Source of the DNA: VXNE01 sp965261535
GTDB lineage: Bacteria > Pseudomonadota > Gammaproteobacteria > Pseudomonadales > Azotimanducaceae
NCBI GenBank assembly: GCA_965261535.1
Contig: OZ253469.1
Coordinates: 3,224,001-3,288,000 of the forward strand
Length of the DNA stretch: 64,000 bases
Reading direction: 5' to 3'
The stretch's first letter is position 1. The number at the start of each line of letters is the position of its first letter. Both the position numbers and the translations under genes were made by a program. Positions 14,699 to 23,698 of the stretch are shown here, one piece after another. The notes under the pieces are model-generated. The model did not search any database and was not told where the DNA came from. It saw only the letters and a program-made list of their open reading frames with translations.

Positions 14699-17443
14699 TC
14701 AGTGGGCCTGGTCCCAGTTGTCGCCGACCCCTACGTCCACGACGAGATCCACCGAGAGGTCCGCCGCCGCCGCCATGCGCTCGGTCACGCCCTGGACAAC
14801 CGCCTCTACATCGCCTTCGGCCACTTCCAGCACGAGTTCGTCGTGCACTTGCATGATCACGCGGGCGTCGTATCCCGCTTGTGCTAGCCACGCGTCGACG
14901 CTGATCATGGCGCGCTTGATGATATCCGCCGCGGTGCCCTGCATCGGCGCGTTGATGGCGGTGCGCTCGGCGGCCTGGCGTCTCGGGACCTGGCGCGCGT
15001 TGATGTCGGGCAGGTAGAGTCGACGGCCGAACACGGTCTCGACGAATCCCTGCTCCCGCGCCTGGATGCGGATGCGCTCCATGTACTCGCGTACGCCGGG
15101 ATAGCGCGCGAAATACAGATCGATGTATCCCTGCGCGAGCTTGCGCTCGATACCCAGTTGGCGCGCCAGACCGAACGCCGACATGCCGTAGATGAGGCCG
15201 AAGTTGATGGCCTTGGCGCTGCGACGCTGTCCGTGGGTGACATCGGCAAGCGGCGCGCCGAAGACTTCCGCGGCTGTTGCGCGGTGGATATCGAGCTTGT
15301 CCTCGAACGCGTTGAGCAGGCCCGCATCCCGCGACAGGTGCGCCATGATGCGCAGTTCGATCTGGGAATAGTCGGCGGCGACCAGCTTGCTGGCCCCAGG
15401 CGCGACAAACGCCGCGCGGATGCGCCGTCCCTCGTCCGTGCGGATGGGGATGTTCTGCAAGTTGGGATCCTGCGAGGACAGGCGACCGGTGGCCGCCACG
15501 GCTTGTTCATAGGAGGTATGGATGCGTCCGTCGCGTTGACTGATTTGCTTCGGTAGCGTGTCGGTGTAGGTGGACTTCAGCTTCGACACCTGGCGGTAGT
15601 CGAGAATGATCTGCGGCAAGTCGTCGTGGTGGGCGAGTTCCGCCAGCACGTGTTCGGCAGTGGAGCGCTGGCCCGTCTGGGTCTTGCTGGTGCCCGGCGT
15701 ACGAAGGTATTGATGCAAACCGAGCTTGTCGTAGAGGACTTCCCGCAATTGCTTCGGCGAGGCAAGGTTGAACCGCTGTCCCGCCTTCTCAAACGCTTGT
15801 TCAGCCAGGGTGTTCATGCGCTTCGTGAGTTCGCGGCTCTGATCAGCGAGCAGGCCCGCATCCACCAGCGTGCCCGCCTGCTCGATCCGCGACAGAACCG
15901 AAATGAGCGGCAATTCGATTTCCTCGTAGAGGCACCTGAGCGAGGCCATCGATGAGAGCTTCGGCCAAAGCGTGCCGTGCAGCCGCAGCGTCGCATCGGC
16001 GGCGCCGGCGGCATACGCCGTGGCTTGTTGCGGCGGTACCGCCGCGAAGTCGAGTTGTTTTGCGCCTCTGCCGGCGACATCCTCGTAGCGGGTCGTGCGC
16101 AGCCCGACCTGCTTTTCGACGAGATCGTCCAGGTTATGCCGGCGCGTGCCGACGCTGTCCAGCACGTAGGATTCAAGCATCGTGTCATAGGCGATGCCAC
16201 GAAGGTTTATCCCGTAGCGCGCAAGGACGCGCTTGGCCCGCTTCAGATTGTGCCCGACCTTGGCGACTTCGGAATCTTCCAGCAGCGGTTTGAGGCAAGC
16301 GGCCGCTTGCGCCAGCGACAGGTGATCCGGTCCTGCGAGATCGAGTCCCAGCGGCACGTAGGCGGCCTCTCCCGGCGTAGCGGCGAATGCGACGCCAGCG
16401 ACCTCGGCATCGACAAGGTTGCCCCGGCGGGTCACCACGGCGAGGGAGCATGCCCCTGCTTCGCGAATCCGGCGGATGAGGCGGTCGAGTTGCCCGAGGT
16501 CGCTGACTGATTCGTAGTCGCCTTCAACCAGGCCGTGGCCCAGGTTGCCGCCCACCTCCTCGACCCAGGCCTTGAACTCGTATTGCTCGAACAGCGACTT
16601 GAGCGTTGCATCGTCCGGGGGCTTTTGCGTCAGATCGCCGACGGCGACGGGCAACTCGACATCGAGGCGAATGGTCGCGAGGCGCCTTGACACGGGCAAT
16701 GTTTCGATCGACGCGCGAAGATTTTCGCCCACCTTGCCGCCGACCTCGTCGGCCCGTGCGATCAGATCGTCCAGGCTGCCGTAGCTGTTGAGCCACTTGG
16801 CGGCGGTCTTTGGCCCCACCTTCGGCACCCCGGGAATGTTGTCCACGCTGTCGCCCATCAGCGCCAGGTAGTCGACGATGTGTTCGGGATGGACACCGTA
16901 CTTCTCGAACACGCCGTCCCGGTCCATGGCAGTTTCGCTCATCGTATTGACCAGGGTGACGTACTCGCCGACAAGCTGCGCCATATCCTTGTCGGAGGTG
17001 GAAATGACGGTCGGGCGCCTCAAGGCCGTGGCTTGCGCCGCCAACGTGCCGATCACATCGTCGGCTTCGACGTCCGGGACGACCAGCAACGGTATCCCCA
17101 TGGCGTCGATGATGTGGTGGATGGGCCGCACCTGTTGCCTCAGTTCATCCGGCATCGGCGGGCGATTGGCCTTGTACTCGGGGTAGATGTCGTTGCGGAA
17201 CGACTTGCCGGCGGCGTCGAACACGACCGCGACGGGACTGCCCTCGAAGTCGTTGCACAGCTTGCGCAACATGTTGACGACGCCGAATATCGCTCCCGTC
17301 GGAAATCCGCTCGAAGTCGATAGATTGGGCATCGCGTGGAAGGCGCGGAACAGGTACGAGGAACCGTCCACCAGCAGTAGCGGCGGGTCGGATATCCTCT
17401 CTGCAGCGTTGGCGGCGACTACGGTGTCCGCGTCCCCTTGCAT
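14699..17443 (-). CDS. polA: DNA polymerase I
   Basis: 914 residues. The N-terminal 5'-3' exonuclease is intact (VEADDVIGTLAAQA, SDKDMAQLV, LMGDSVDNIPGVPKVGPKTA). The polymerase has motif A DYSQIELRIMAHLSRD, motif B RRSAKAINFGLIYGMS and motif C QVHDELVLEV. The middle 3'-5' exonuclease domain keeps its fold but appears to have lost its metal ligands: the ExoI DxE becomes AVV (335-337), the ExoII Asp is A403 in GHNLKRAK, and the ExoIII YxxxD is YAAGA (477-481). Proofreading is therefore probably absent, as in Taq polymerase. The first 15 or so residues are poorly conserved and the true start may be slightly downstream. DUF2782 lies divergently upstream. Confidence 0.96.
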   Translation of the reverse strand: MQGDADTVVAANAAERISDPPLLLVDGSSYLFRAFHAMPNLSTSSGFPTGAIFGVVNMLRKLCNDFEGSPVAVVFDAAGKSFRNDIYPEYKANRPPMPDELRQQVRPIHHIIDAMGIPLLVVPDVEADDVIGTLAAQATALRRPTVISTSDKDMAQLVGEYVTLVNTMSETAMDRDGVFEKYGVHPEHIVDYLALMGDSVDNIPGVPKVGPKTAAKWLNSYGSLDDLIARADEVGGKVGENLRASIETLPVSRRLATIRLDVELPVAVGDLTQKPPDDATLKSLFEQYEFKAWVEEVGGNLGHGLVEGDYESVSDLGQLDRLIRRIREAGACSLAVVTRRGNLVDAEVAGVAFAATPGEAAYVPLGLDLAGPDHLSLAQAAACLKPLLEDSEVAKVGHNLKRAKRVLARYGINLRGIAYDTMLESYVLDSVGTRRHNLDDLVEKQVGLRTTRYEDVAGRGAKQLDFAAVPPQQATAYAAGAADATLRLHGTLWPKLSSMASLRCLYEEIELPLISVLSRIEQAGTLVDAGLLADQSRELTKRMNTLAEQAFEKAGQRFNLASPKQLREVLYDKLGLHQYLRTPGTSKTQTGQRSTAEHVLAELAHHDDLPQIILDYRQVSKLKSTYTDTLPKQISQRDGRIHTSYEQAVAATGRLSSQDPNLQNIPIRTDEGRRIRAAFVAPGASKLVAADYSQIELRIMAHLSRDAGLLNAFEDKLDIHRATAAEVFGAPLADVTHGQRRSAKAINFGLIYGMSAFGLARQLGIERKLAQGYIDLYFARYPGVREYMERIRIQAREQGFVETVFGRRLYLPDINARQVPRRQAAERTAINAPMQGTAADIIKRAMISVDAWLAQAGYDARVIMQVHDELVLEVAEGDVEAVVQGVTERMAAAADLSVDLVVDVGVGDNWDQAH

Positions 17444-17513
17444 CGTTTCCTGCGCGTTCCTTTACGTATTCGGCATGCTACAGTTCTCGGGATTCGAAGC
17501 TATCACATTACGC

Positions 17514-17801
17514 ATGCGTCCACGCCGTATCATTCTGGTCGCCATGGTTCTGGTATTCGCAACACTTGCGAACGCAGCCGAGGTGCGAACGCGAGAACAT
17601 CGCGGACCCGATGTCACGTTGATCGAGAACGAAGAACGCGTGGTGTACGAGTATCGGCAAAACGGACTCCTGAGGATGATCAAGATCGTGCCCAAGCGGG
17701 GAAAACCCTACTACCTCGTGCCGCGCGATCCAGCCAGGGGCCTCGGCACGATCGAAGAGGCGGATACGCTGGTTGCGCAGTGGGAAATCGTCAGGTTCTA
17801 G
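17514..17801 (+). CDS. DUF2782 family protein
   Basis: 95 residues from ATG 17514 with a signal peptide (RRIILVAMVLVFATLANAAE). The mature part is a small, probably all-beta domain: ENEERVVYEYRQNGLLRMIK, then IVPKRGKPYYLVPRD. This family of unknown function is found in gammaproteobacteria, typically beside polA, as here. It is probably periplasmic. cysC follows after only six bases on the same strand, so the two may be cotranscribed. Confidence 0.8.
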   Translation: MRPRRIILVAMVLVFATLANAAEVRTREHRGPDVTLIENEERVVYEYRQNGLLRMIKIVPKRGKPYYLVPRDPARGLGTIEEADTLVAQWEIVRF

Positions 17802-17807
17802 AGTGCG

Positions 17808-18374
17808 ATGCACGAGCGTGAGAACCGCAATCGCCACAGGAGCGGCGTACTCTGGTTGACCGGGCTGTCCGGGGCGGGCAAATCAACGCTGGCGTTCGGA
17901 CTGGGGGAGCGGCTGTTCAAGCGCGGCTACCAGGTATATGTGCTGGACGGCGACAACTTGCGTGCGGGGCTGAATTCGGACCTCGGCTTTTCGCATGCGG
18001 ACCGCGTCGAAAACATCCGGCGGGTCGGGGAGACGGCGGCGCTGTTCGAAGACGCCGGCATGATTTGCATTTCGGCTTTCATATCCCCCTACCGATCCGA
18101 CCGGCAGACGGCACGCAAAGCGGCGCGGCGGTTTCACGAGGTATACGTCAAGGCAGATCTCGCCACTTGTGAACGGCGTGATCCCAAGGGTCTATACCGC
18201 AAGGCCCGCGCGGGGGAAATCGAGAACTTCACCGGTATCGACGACGTTTACGAACCACCGGAAAATCCGGCGTTGGTCATTGACACGGTCGCTACCACCG
18301 TGGAGGAAGCGCTAGCCGTGCTGTTCGACTACGTGACGGAACAATTCGGCGAGTTGAATCGCAATCCGGGGTAG
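17808..18374 (+). CDS. cysC: Adenylylsulfate kinase
   Basis: 188 residues. It phosphorylates APS to PAPS in sulfate activation. The Walker A is GLSGAGKST (19-27); family motifs include YVLDGDNLRAGLNSDLGFS, RVENIRRVGETAALFEDAG, ISPYRSDR and RDPKGLYRKARAGEIENFTG. It stands alone, without the cysD/cysN sulfurylase genes that normally accompany it, so the source of APS must be encoded elsewhere, or the kinase serves sulfonation of lipids or glycans. It sits six bases after a DUF2782 gene. Confidence 0.93.
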   Translation: MHERENRNRHRSGVLWLTGLSGAGKSTLAFGLGERLFKRGYQVYVLDGDNLRAGLNSDLGFSHADRVENIRRVGETAALFEDAGMICISAFISPYRSDRQTARKAARRFHEVYVKADLATCERRDPKGLYRKARAGEIENFTGIDDVYEPPENPALVIDTVATTVEEALAVLFDYVTEQFGELNRNPG

Positions 18375-18421
18375 GTGGGTTGGATGGCGCGAAACGGCGG
18401 GCCTGGGCGGGGGCAAAACAC

Positions 18422-18443
18422 GGCGCGTGTTACCGCGCCTGTT
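18422..18443. terminator. Possible weak terminator after cysC
   Basis: GGCGCG / CGCGCC stem with a six-base loop (18422-18439), followed only by TGTTT. It lies between cysC and rpoZ. The U tract is short, so termination may be inefficient. Confidence 0.35.
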
Positions 18444-18543
18444 TAAAGTGCGACGGTATTTGTGGCCGTAACGAAGGGTTTCTTACACAAATGTGCTTAG
18501 GTACACTGGGCACTTCGCCGAATTTGAGAACATTGGTGCAACC

Positions 18544-18834
18544 ATGGCCCGCGTAACAGTTCAAGATTGCCTCGAACAAGTGGAGAACCGATTCCATCTG
18601 GTCATGGTCGCCAGCCGAAGGGCGCGGCAACTTCACAATCCCTTCGTCGACCCGCTGGTCGAGCCGGAGAATGACAAGCCCACGGTCATGGCGCTGCGGG
18701 AAATCGCCGAAGGGTTGATAAACGACGAATTGCTTGACGCAACGGACGCGTCCGCACACGATGCGCAAGCTGAAACAACCGGAAGAGGAGAGGCGCTCTT
18801 CTATACAGGAGATGATGCACGCAACGACCTTTGA
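18544..18834 (+). CDS. rpoZ: RNA polymerase omega subunit
   Basis: 96 residues from ATG 18544. The conserved opening MARVTVQDCLEQVENRFHLV is followed by ASRRARQL and the NDKPTVMALREIAEGLI segment. It helps RNA polymerase assembly and ppGpp binding. Its 3' end runs close to or overlaps the start of spoT, the usual pairing. The gmk gene that normally precedes rpoZ is missing here. A possible -10, TACACT, lies near 18504. Confidence 0.93.
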   Translation: MARVTVQDCLEQVENRFHLVMVASRRARQLHNPFVDPLVEPENDKPTVMALREIAEGLINDELLDATDASAHDAQAETTGRGEALFYTGDDARNDL

Positions 18835-21007
18835 GTCGTACTTCCATAAACTGCTCGCTGCGCGGGCGTCCAACGATGAGGTCGCCGCCCCCGCAACGAT
18901 AGACTCGCTCGCCGAGTCACTATCGGAGTATCTGCCCCAAATCGGGGTTGACATAGTCGTCCGGGCGCACTGTTTTGCTCAGGTGGCCCACGCTGGCCAG
19001 ACCCGCCTTACGGGACACAGCTACATCACCCACCCTCTGGCCGTCGCCAACATTCTTTCTGAAATGCACATGGATGAGGAGTCCATAGCGGCCGCCGTGC
19101 TCCACGACGTGCTCGAGGATACCGGCACCACCAAGGAAGCCCTGGAGGCGGAGTTCGGCGGAGAAGTTGCGCACATCGTCGATGGCGTGAGCAAGTTGGG
19201 CAAGATGTTCAAGACCCATGAGCAGGCCCAGGCCGAGAACTTTCAAAAGATGGCCATCGCGATGGCCAATGACCTGCGGGTAATCCTTGTCAAACTGGCG
19301 GACAGACTGCACAACATGCGCACCATCGGTGTCATGCCGCTGGACAAGCGTCGGCGCATTTCGCGCGAAACCCTCGACTTCTACGCGCCGATCGCGAATC
19401 GGCTTGGCATTCACACTCTCTGTACCGAACTGGAGGAACTCGGTTTCGAGGCGCTGTATCCGCTGCGGGCAGACCGGCTCCGCCGGGTCGTCGACACGGC
19501 GCGGCGCACGCGACACAAGGCGTTGATGGACCAAATCACGGTGTCCTTCGAAGCGGCGTTGCGACGCGAAGGTATCGAAGCCCAGGTGCGCGGTCGGGAA
19601 AAAACCGTGTATTCCATCTACAAAAAGATGAAAACGCAGCGCAAGGCGTTTGCGGATATCGTCGATGTATTCGGTGTGCGGATCATCGTAAGCCAGGTGG
19701 ATGACTGTTATAGAACCCTCGGGGTGGCGCATAACCTGTACAAACCGGTCGCTGGTCGCTTCAAGGACTATGTGGCCATACCGAAGGCGAACGGCTATCA
19801 ATCCCTGCACACGACCCTGATCGGAATGCGCGGCGTCACCATGGAGGTGCAGGTTCGCACCCGGGAGATGGACGCCGTCGCCGACCACGGCATCGCCGGC
19901 CACTGGCTGTACAAGTCCGGCGATGCGTCGCTCAAGCACCAGGCTCGAGCGTCGCGGTGGGTCGATGGCGTTCTGGATCTGCAGCGGCGGGCTGGCGATC
20001 CGCAGGAATTCATCGAAAGCCTGAAGACGGACCTGTTTCCGGATGAGGTATACGTGTTTTCGCCGAAGGGCGATATCTTCGAACTTCCGAGGGGTGCCTG
20101 TCCGGTGGACTTCGCATACGCCGTCCACACAGACATCGGCAACCATTGCGTTGCCTGCCGCGTGGATCGGGTGCTGGCACCCCTGTCACAGCAACTCGAT
20201 AGCGGCCAGACGGTCAATATCATGACTTCTCCAGACGCGCGCCCGAGTCCGGCGTGGCTCACTTTTGCCGTGTCGGGACGCGCCCGTTCGGCGATACGCC
20301 AGGCGCTGAAGGCCCAGCACCGTTCCGAATCCATAACGCTGGGACGGCGGCTTCTGAACCGTTCGCTGGAAAACGCGAACGCGTCCATCAAAGACTTCGA
20401 CTTCCGACGCCTGAGAAAGGTGTTTCGCGAGTTCGGCGTGCGCAAGCTGGACGAGGTGTTGGCCGGGATAGGTACGGGCAATCTGATGGCTTATGCTGTA
20501 GCGCAGCGCTTGCTATCGGCTGATAATCCCGACTACGAGGCGGTAGATATCAACAAGGGTGGGCCCGTCGCAATCCGGGGCGGGGAAGGGCTTGTCATCT
20601 CCTGCGGCCGATGCTGCGGACCCGTGCCGGGCGATGCCGTCATCGGTCACGTCACGCCGGAGCGGGGATTGGTAGTGCATTTGGATACATGCCATAACAT
20701 GGAATCCGTGCGGCGGCGGTCGCCGAACCAGATCATTCCGGTGCGCTGGACCGATCCGATCACGGGTGAGTTCGAAACCATGCTGATGCTGACGGTGAAC
20801 CGGCGCAAGGGCGTGCTCGCGGAGATCGCCGCATCGGTCAACCAGACGAACGCGGGTATCAGCAACATCAAGGTCGACGAGCGCAATGCCGAGTTGTCCA
20901 GCGTCACCGTAGATCTCTCGGTGTCGAACCGTGACCACCTGGACCGCGTTCTGCAGAGACTGCTGGCGATTCCGGCAGTCCAGAGCGTACGCCGGATAGT
21001 TGGCTGA
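18812..21007 (+). CDS. spoT: Bifunctional (p)ppGpp synthetase/hydrolase
   Basis: About 731 residues from ATG 18812 (ATG 18815 or 18734 are alternatives; AGGAG at 18807-18811 favours a start just after it). Domains in order: HD hydrolase (YITHPLAVANIL, AAVLHDVLEDT), synthetase (GREKTVYSIYKKM, GRFKDYVAIPKANGYQSLHT), TGS (VYVFSPKGDIFELPRGACPV), helical and zinc-finger-like region with CGRCCGPVPGD, and a C-terminal ACT domain. The RFKD motif in the synthetase is the RxKD form of bifunctional SpoT enzymes, not the ExDD of RelA. It governs the stringent response. It is coupled with rpoZ upstream and followed by recG. Confidence 0.95.
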   Translation: MMHATTFESYFHKLLAARASNDEVAAPATIDSLAESLSEYLPQIGVDIVVRAHCFAQVAHAGQTRLTGHSYITHPLAVANILSEMHMDEESIAAAVLHDVLEDTGTTKEALEAEFGGEVAHIVDGVSKLGKMFKTHEQAQAENFQKMAIAMANDLRVILVKLADRLHNMRTIGVMPLDKRRRISRETLDFYAPIANRLGIHTLCTELEELGFEALYPLRADRLRRVVDTARRTRHKALMDQITVSFEAALRREGIEAQVRGREKTVYSIYKKMKTQRKAFADIVDVFGVRIIVSQVDDCYRTLGVAHNLYKPVAGRFKDYVAIPKANGYQSLHTTLIGMRGVTMEVQVRTREMDAVADHGIAGHWLYKSGDASLKHQARASRWVDGVLDLQRRAGDPQEFIESLKTDLFPDEVYVFSPKGDIFELPRGACPVDFAYAVHTDIGNHCVACRVDRVLAPLSQQLDSGQTVNIMTSPDARPSPAWLTFAVSGRARSAIRQALKAQHRSESITLGRRLLNRSLENANASIKDFDFRRLRKVFREFGVRKLDEVLAGIGTGNLMAYAVAQRLLSADNPDYEAVDINKGGPVAIRGGEGLVISCGRCCGPVPGDAVIGHVTPERGLVVHLDTCHNMESVRRRSPNQIIPVRWTDPITGEFETMLMLTVNRRKGVLAEIAASVNQTNAGISNIKVDERNAELSSVTVDLSVSNRDHLDRVLQRLLAIPAVQSVRRIVG

Positions 21008-21109
21008 GAAGCGCCCCACAGCCGGCGCCTTCGGCTTCGGCGGTTGTTCAACCCAGAAATTTACCCTGAGCTCGCGCCCCGCCTCGATGGTGCAAGGGAC
21101 CGGTCGCGA

Positions 21110-23131
21110 ATGAAGCCGAGCGACCCGATAACGGTGCTGCACCGGGTTGGACCGGCCGCCGCCAGGAATCTCTCGCGGCTCGGTATCGTCTCCATCGGGG
21201 ATCTGCTTCTGCATCTGCCCATGCGGTACGAGGACCGAACCCGCCACGTCCCTTTGCGGGAAGTGGAAATCGGGCAGTCGTGTCTGGTCGCGGGCGAACT
21301 CGTCAGATCCAACATGGCGTATGGTCGCCGAAGAAGCTTGACGGCGACCCTCTCGGACGGCGCCGGTTTTCTGACCATGCGACTGTTTCATTTCTCGCGC
21401 CGACAACTCGAAGCTCTGCGACCCGGTGTCTGGTTGCGATGTTTCGGGGAAGTGCGTGCGGGTCCAGCGGGCAGGGAGATGGTGCACCCGGAATATCGGG
21501 TGTTGCCCTTGAGGCCCGACCCGCCGGAACCGGCCCTGACGCCCGTGTATCCGGCCACCGAAGGTTTCGCCAGTGCGCGCATCCGCGCGTGCGTCGAACA
21601 GGTGTTGGACGCCAAAGTGACATTGAGCGGGAGCGTGTTGGCCGACGAACCGATTCCCTCCCTCGACGACGCTGTCCTGTTTCTCCACCGTCCGCCCGCG
21701 GATGCGCCCTCCGACGCGTTGGACGCCGCTCGGGCGCGGATCGCCAAGGACGAGCTGCTGGCGCACCACCTGTTGATGCGGGAGCGTCAGGAACTGCGCG
21801 CGCGCCAGAGTACGAAACCGCTACCCAAGGCGCAGGGTCTTGGGCGCGAGTTGTTGCGAAGCCTGGGCTTCCGCCTGACGGGCGCTCAACGCCGTGTCGT
21901 GGCCGAGGTCCTGAATGATCTCGACAGCCCCGCGCCGATGGTTCGGTTGTTGCAGGGCGATGTTGGCTCCGGCAAAACAGTGGTGGCGGCGTTTGCGGCA
22001 ATCCGGGCGGCCGAGCATGGCTGCCAGACCGCCATCATGGCGCCGACGGAGATTCTGGCGGAACAACACTACGAGACGCTGTCCGGATGGCTGTCGCCCC
22101 TTGGCATCGATGTGGGGCTGATTACAGGCCGTCTCGCTGCCAGGGAACGTCGCGCGCGCCTCTCTGCAATCGCGCGCGGCGAGATGTTGGTGGTCGCTGG
22201 TACGCATGCGCTGTTCCAGTCGACCGTCGAGTTTGCGTCACTCGCGCTGACCATCATCGACGAGCAGCATCGTTTCGGGGTGCATCAGCGCTTGCTGCTC
22301 CGTGACAAAGGACCTCTTCCCCATCAACTGGTGATGACGGCGACGCCTATTCCCCGGACCTTGACGATGGCGCTCTATGCGGACATGGATGTATCGGTGA
22401 TCGACGAATTGCCGCCCGGGCGTCCTCCTGTCGTCACCAGCGCGGTGGCGAGTTCCCGCCGACCGGAAGTGATCGGGCGCGTCGTATCCGCCTGTCGGGC
22501 CGGTCGCCAGGCGTACTGGATCTGTACCCTGATCGAAGCTTCCGACGCGCTCGATTCGCAAGCGGCTGAGAGCGTGGCGGCGGCATTGCGCAACGTCGCG
22601 CCCAACTTGCGTATCGGGTTGGTCCACGGTCGGCTGTCGGCCACGGAAAGGGCGCAAGCCATGGCTGGATTCAAGAACGGCGACATCGACGTGCTCGTTG
22701 CCACGACGGTGGTTGAAGTCGGCGTCGACGTGCCCAACGCATCGCTGATGGTCATCGACAATCCGGAACGGCTCGGGCTCGCGCAATTGCACCAGCTTCG
22801 CGGCCGCATCGGCAGGGGGCGGCGGCGCAGCTACTGCATCCTGTTGTTCGATCCGCCGTTGTCGGATGTCGCCAAGGCGCGCCTTGGCGTCATGCGGGAA
22901 ACCAGCGACGGATTCGTCATCGCCGAGAAGGACCTCGAACTACGGGGTCCCGGAGACATACTCGGCACGCGGCAAACTGGAACGCAGACTTTCCACGTCG
23001 CGGACCTCGCCCGGGACGCCGCGTTGATCCCGGCGGTCGTCGAGCTGGGTGCCCGCATGGACGCTGGAGTTCGCCGCACCGTCATCGATACCTGGAGCCC
23101 GTTCTTCGACGACAGCTATATGGAGGTCTAG
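21110..23131 (+). CDS. recG: ATP-dependent DNA helicase RecG
   Basis: 673 residues from ATG 21110; an in-frame ATG at 21044 adds 22 residues that are not conserved. The N-terminal wedge domain includes LHRVGPAAARNLSRLGI and LPMRYEDRT. Helicase motifs are I GDVGSGKTVVA, Ia APTEILAEQH, II DEQHRFG, III TATPIPRTL and VI QLRGRIGRG. RecG remodels stalled forks and branched DNA. Its stop codon TAG (23129-23131) shares two bases with the end of a MITE-like element, so the element may have inserted exactly at or cut the natural C-terminus, although DDSYMEV is a plausible end. Confidence 0.95.
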   Translation: MKPSDPITVLHRVGPAAARNLSRLGIVSIGDLLLHLPMRYEDRTRHVPLREVEIGQSCLVAGELVRSNMAYGRRRSLTATLSDGAGFLTMRLFHFSRRQLEALRPGVWLRCFGEVRAGPAGREMVHPEYRVLPLRPDPPEPALTPVYPATEGFASARIRACVEQVLDAKVTLSGSVLADEPIPSLDDAVLFLHRPPADAPSDALDAARARIAKDELLAHHLLMRERQELRARQSTKPLPKAQGLGRELLRSLGFRLTGAQRRVVAEVLNDLDSPAPMVRLLQGDVGSGKTVVAAFAAIRAAEHGCQTAIMAPTEILAEQHYETLSGWLSPLGIDVGLITGRLAARERRARLSAIARGEMLVVAGTHALFQSTVEFASLALTIIDEQHRFGVHQRLLLRDKGPLPHQLVMTATPIPRTLTMALYADMDVSVIDELPPGRPPVVTSAVASSRRPEVIGRVVSACRAGRQAYWICTLIEASDALDSQAAESVAAALRNVAPNLRIGLVHGRLSATERAQAMAGFKNGDIDVLVATTVVEVGVDVPNASLMVIDNPERLGLAQLHQLRGRIGRGRRRSYCILLFDPPLSDVAKARLGVMRETSDGFVIAEKDLELRGPGDILGTRQTGTQTFHVADLARDAALIPAVVELGARMDAGVRRTVIDTWSPFFDDSYMEV

Positions 23132-23675
23132 CCCGGACATTTCACCAAGCCGCTTGTCAAATATTTCAATGTCTTTTTGTTTCAACAGGTAATCCCATTT
23201 TTCGGAAGTCCTGCCGGGAACAAACGCGTCCGGGAAGCGCCAGCGGTTGGGAGGGGTTGTTCCATGGTCGAAGAGTGGGGCACTTTTGCCCGCGTGCGTG
23301 CACATGGTCGCTCCACCATAAGGCAGGGCTATGCTTCCGTCTCTTCTCTTGCGAGGGGTGCCCCCTCGCGCTGCTGTTTCTGGCGGGGAGTGCCCCCTCG
23401 CGCTGCTGTTTCTGGCGGGGAGTGCCCCCTCGCGCTGCTGTTTCTGGCGGGGAGTGCCCCCTCGCGCTGCTGTTTCTGGCGGGGAGTGCCCCTCGCGCTG
23501 CTGTTTCTGGCGGGGAGTGCCCCCTCGCGCTGCTGTTTCTGGCGGGGAGTACCCCCTCGCGCTGCTGTCTCTTGCGAGGGGTACCCCCTCGCGCTCCCCG
23601 GCTGAAGGCTCCGAGTACGCTCACGCGGGCAAAATCCTGCGCGATCATCGCGGCCCTTGATGAAATGTCCGGGCC
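23130..23675. mobile_element. MITE-like element 2 with inverted ends and hairpin array
   Basis: About 546 bases. The left end AGCCCGGACATTTCACCA (23130-23147) is inverted at the right end as TGATGAAATGTCCGGGCC (about 23658-23675). The right arm from the last array unit (CGCTCCCCGGCTGAAGGCTC onward) is almost identical to element 1. The left arm is longer and contains a short stretch also found near 59850. It sits between recG and an enoyl-CoA hydratase. Long reading frames through it on both strands are artefacts of the repeats. Confidence 0.82.
23348..23597. repeat. Tandem array of eight ~32-base hairpin units
   Basis: Outer units have GCGAGGGG followed by CCCCTCGC, perfect stems; six inner units carry GGCGGGGAGTGCCCCCTCGC then GCTGCTGTTT. 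One unit is one base short. Since 32 is not a multiple of three, the translated pattern cycles through all three frames, so it cannot be a protein repeat. There are no spacers. Confidence 0.85.
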
Positions 23676-23698
23676 AGGCCCGCAAAATGGCCGTTTAC

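Noticed and set aside
23348..23597. CRISPR array
   Set aside because: The repeats are directly adjacent without unique spacers, and no cas gene is near.
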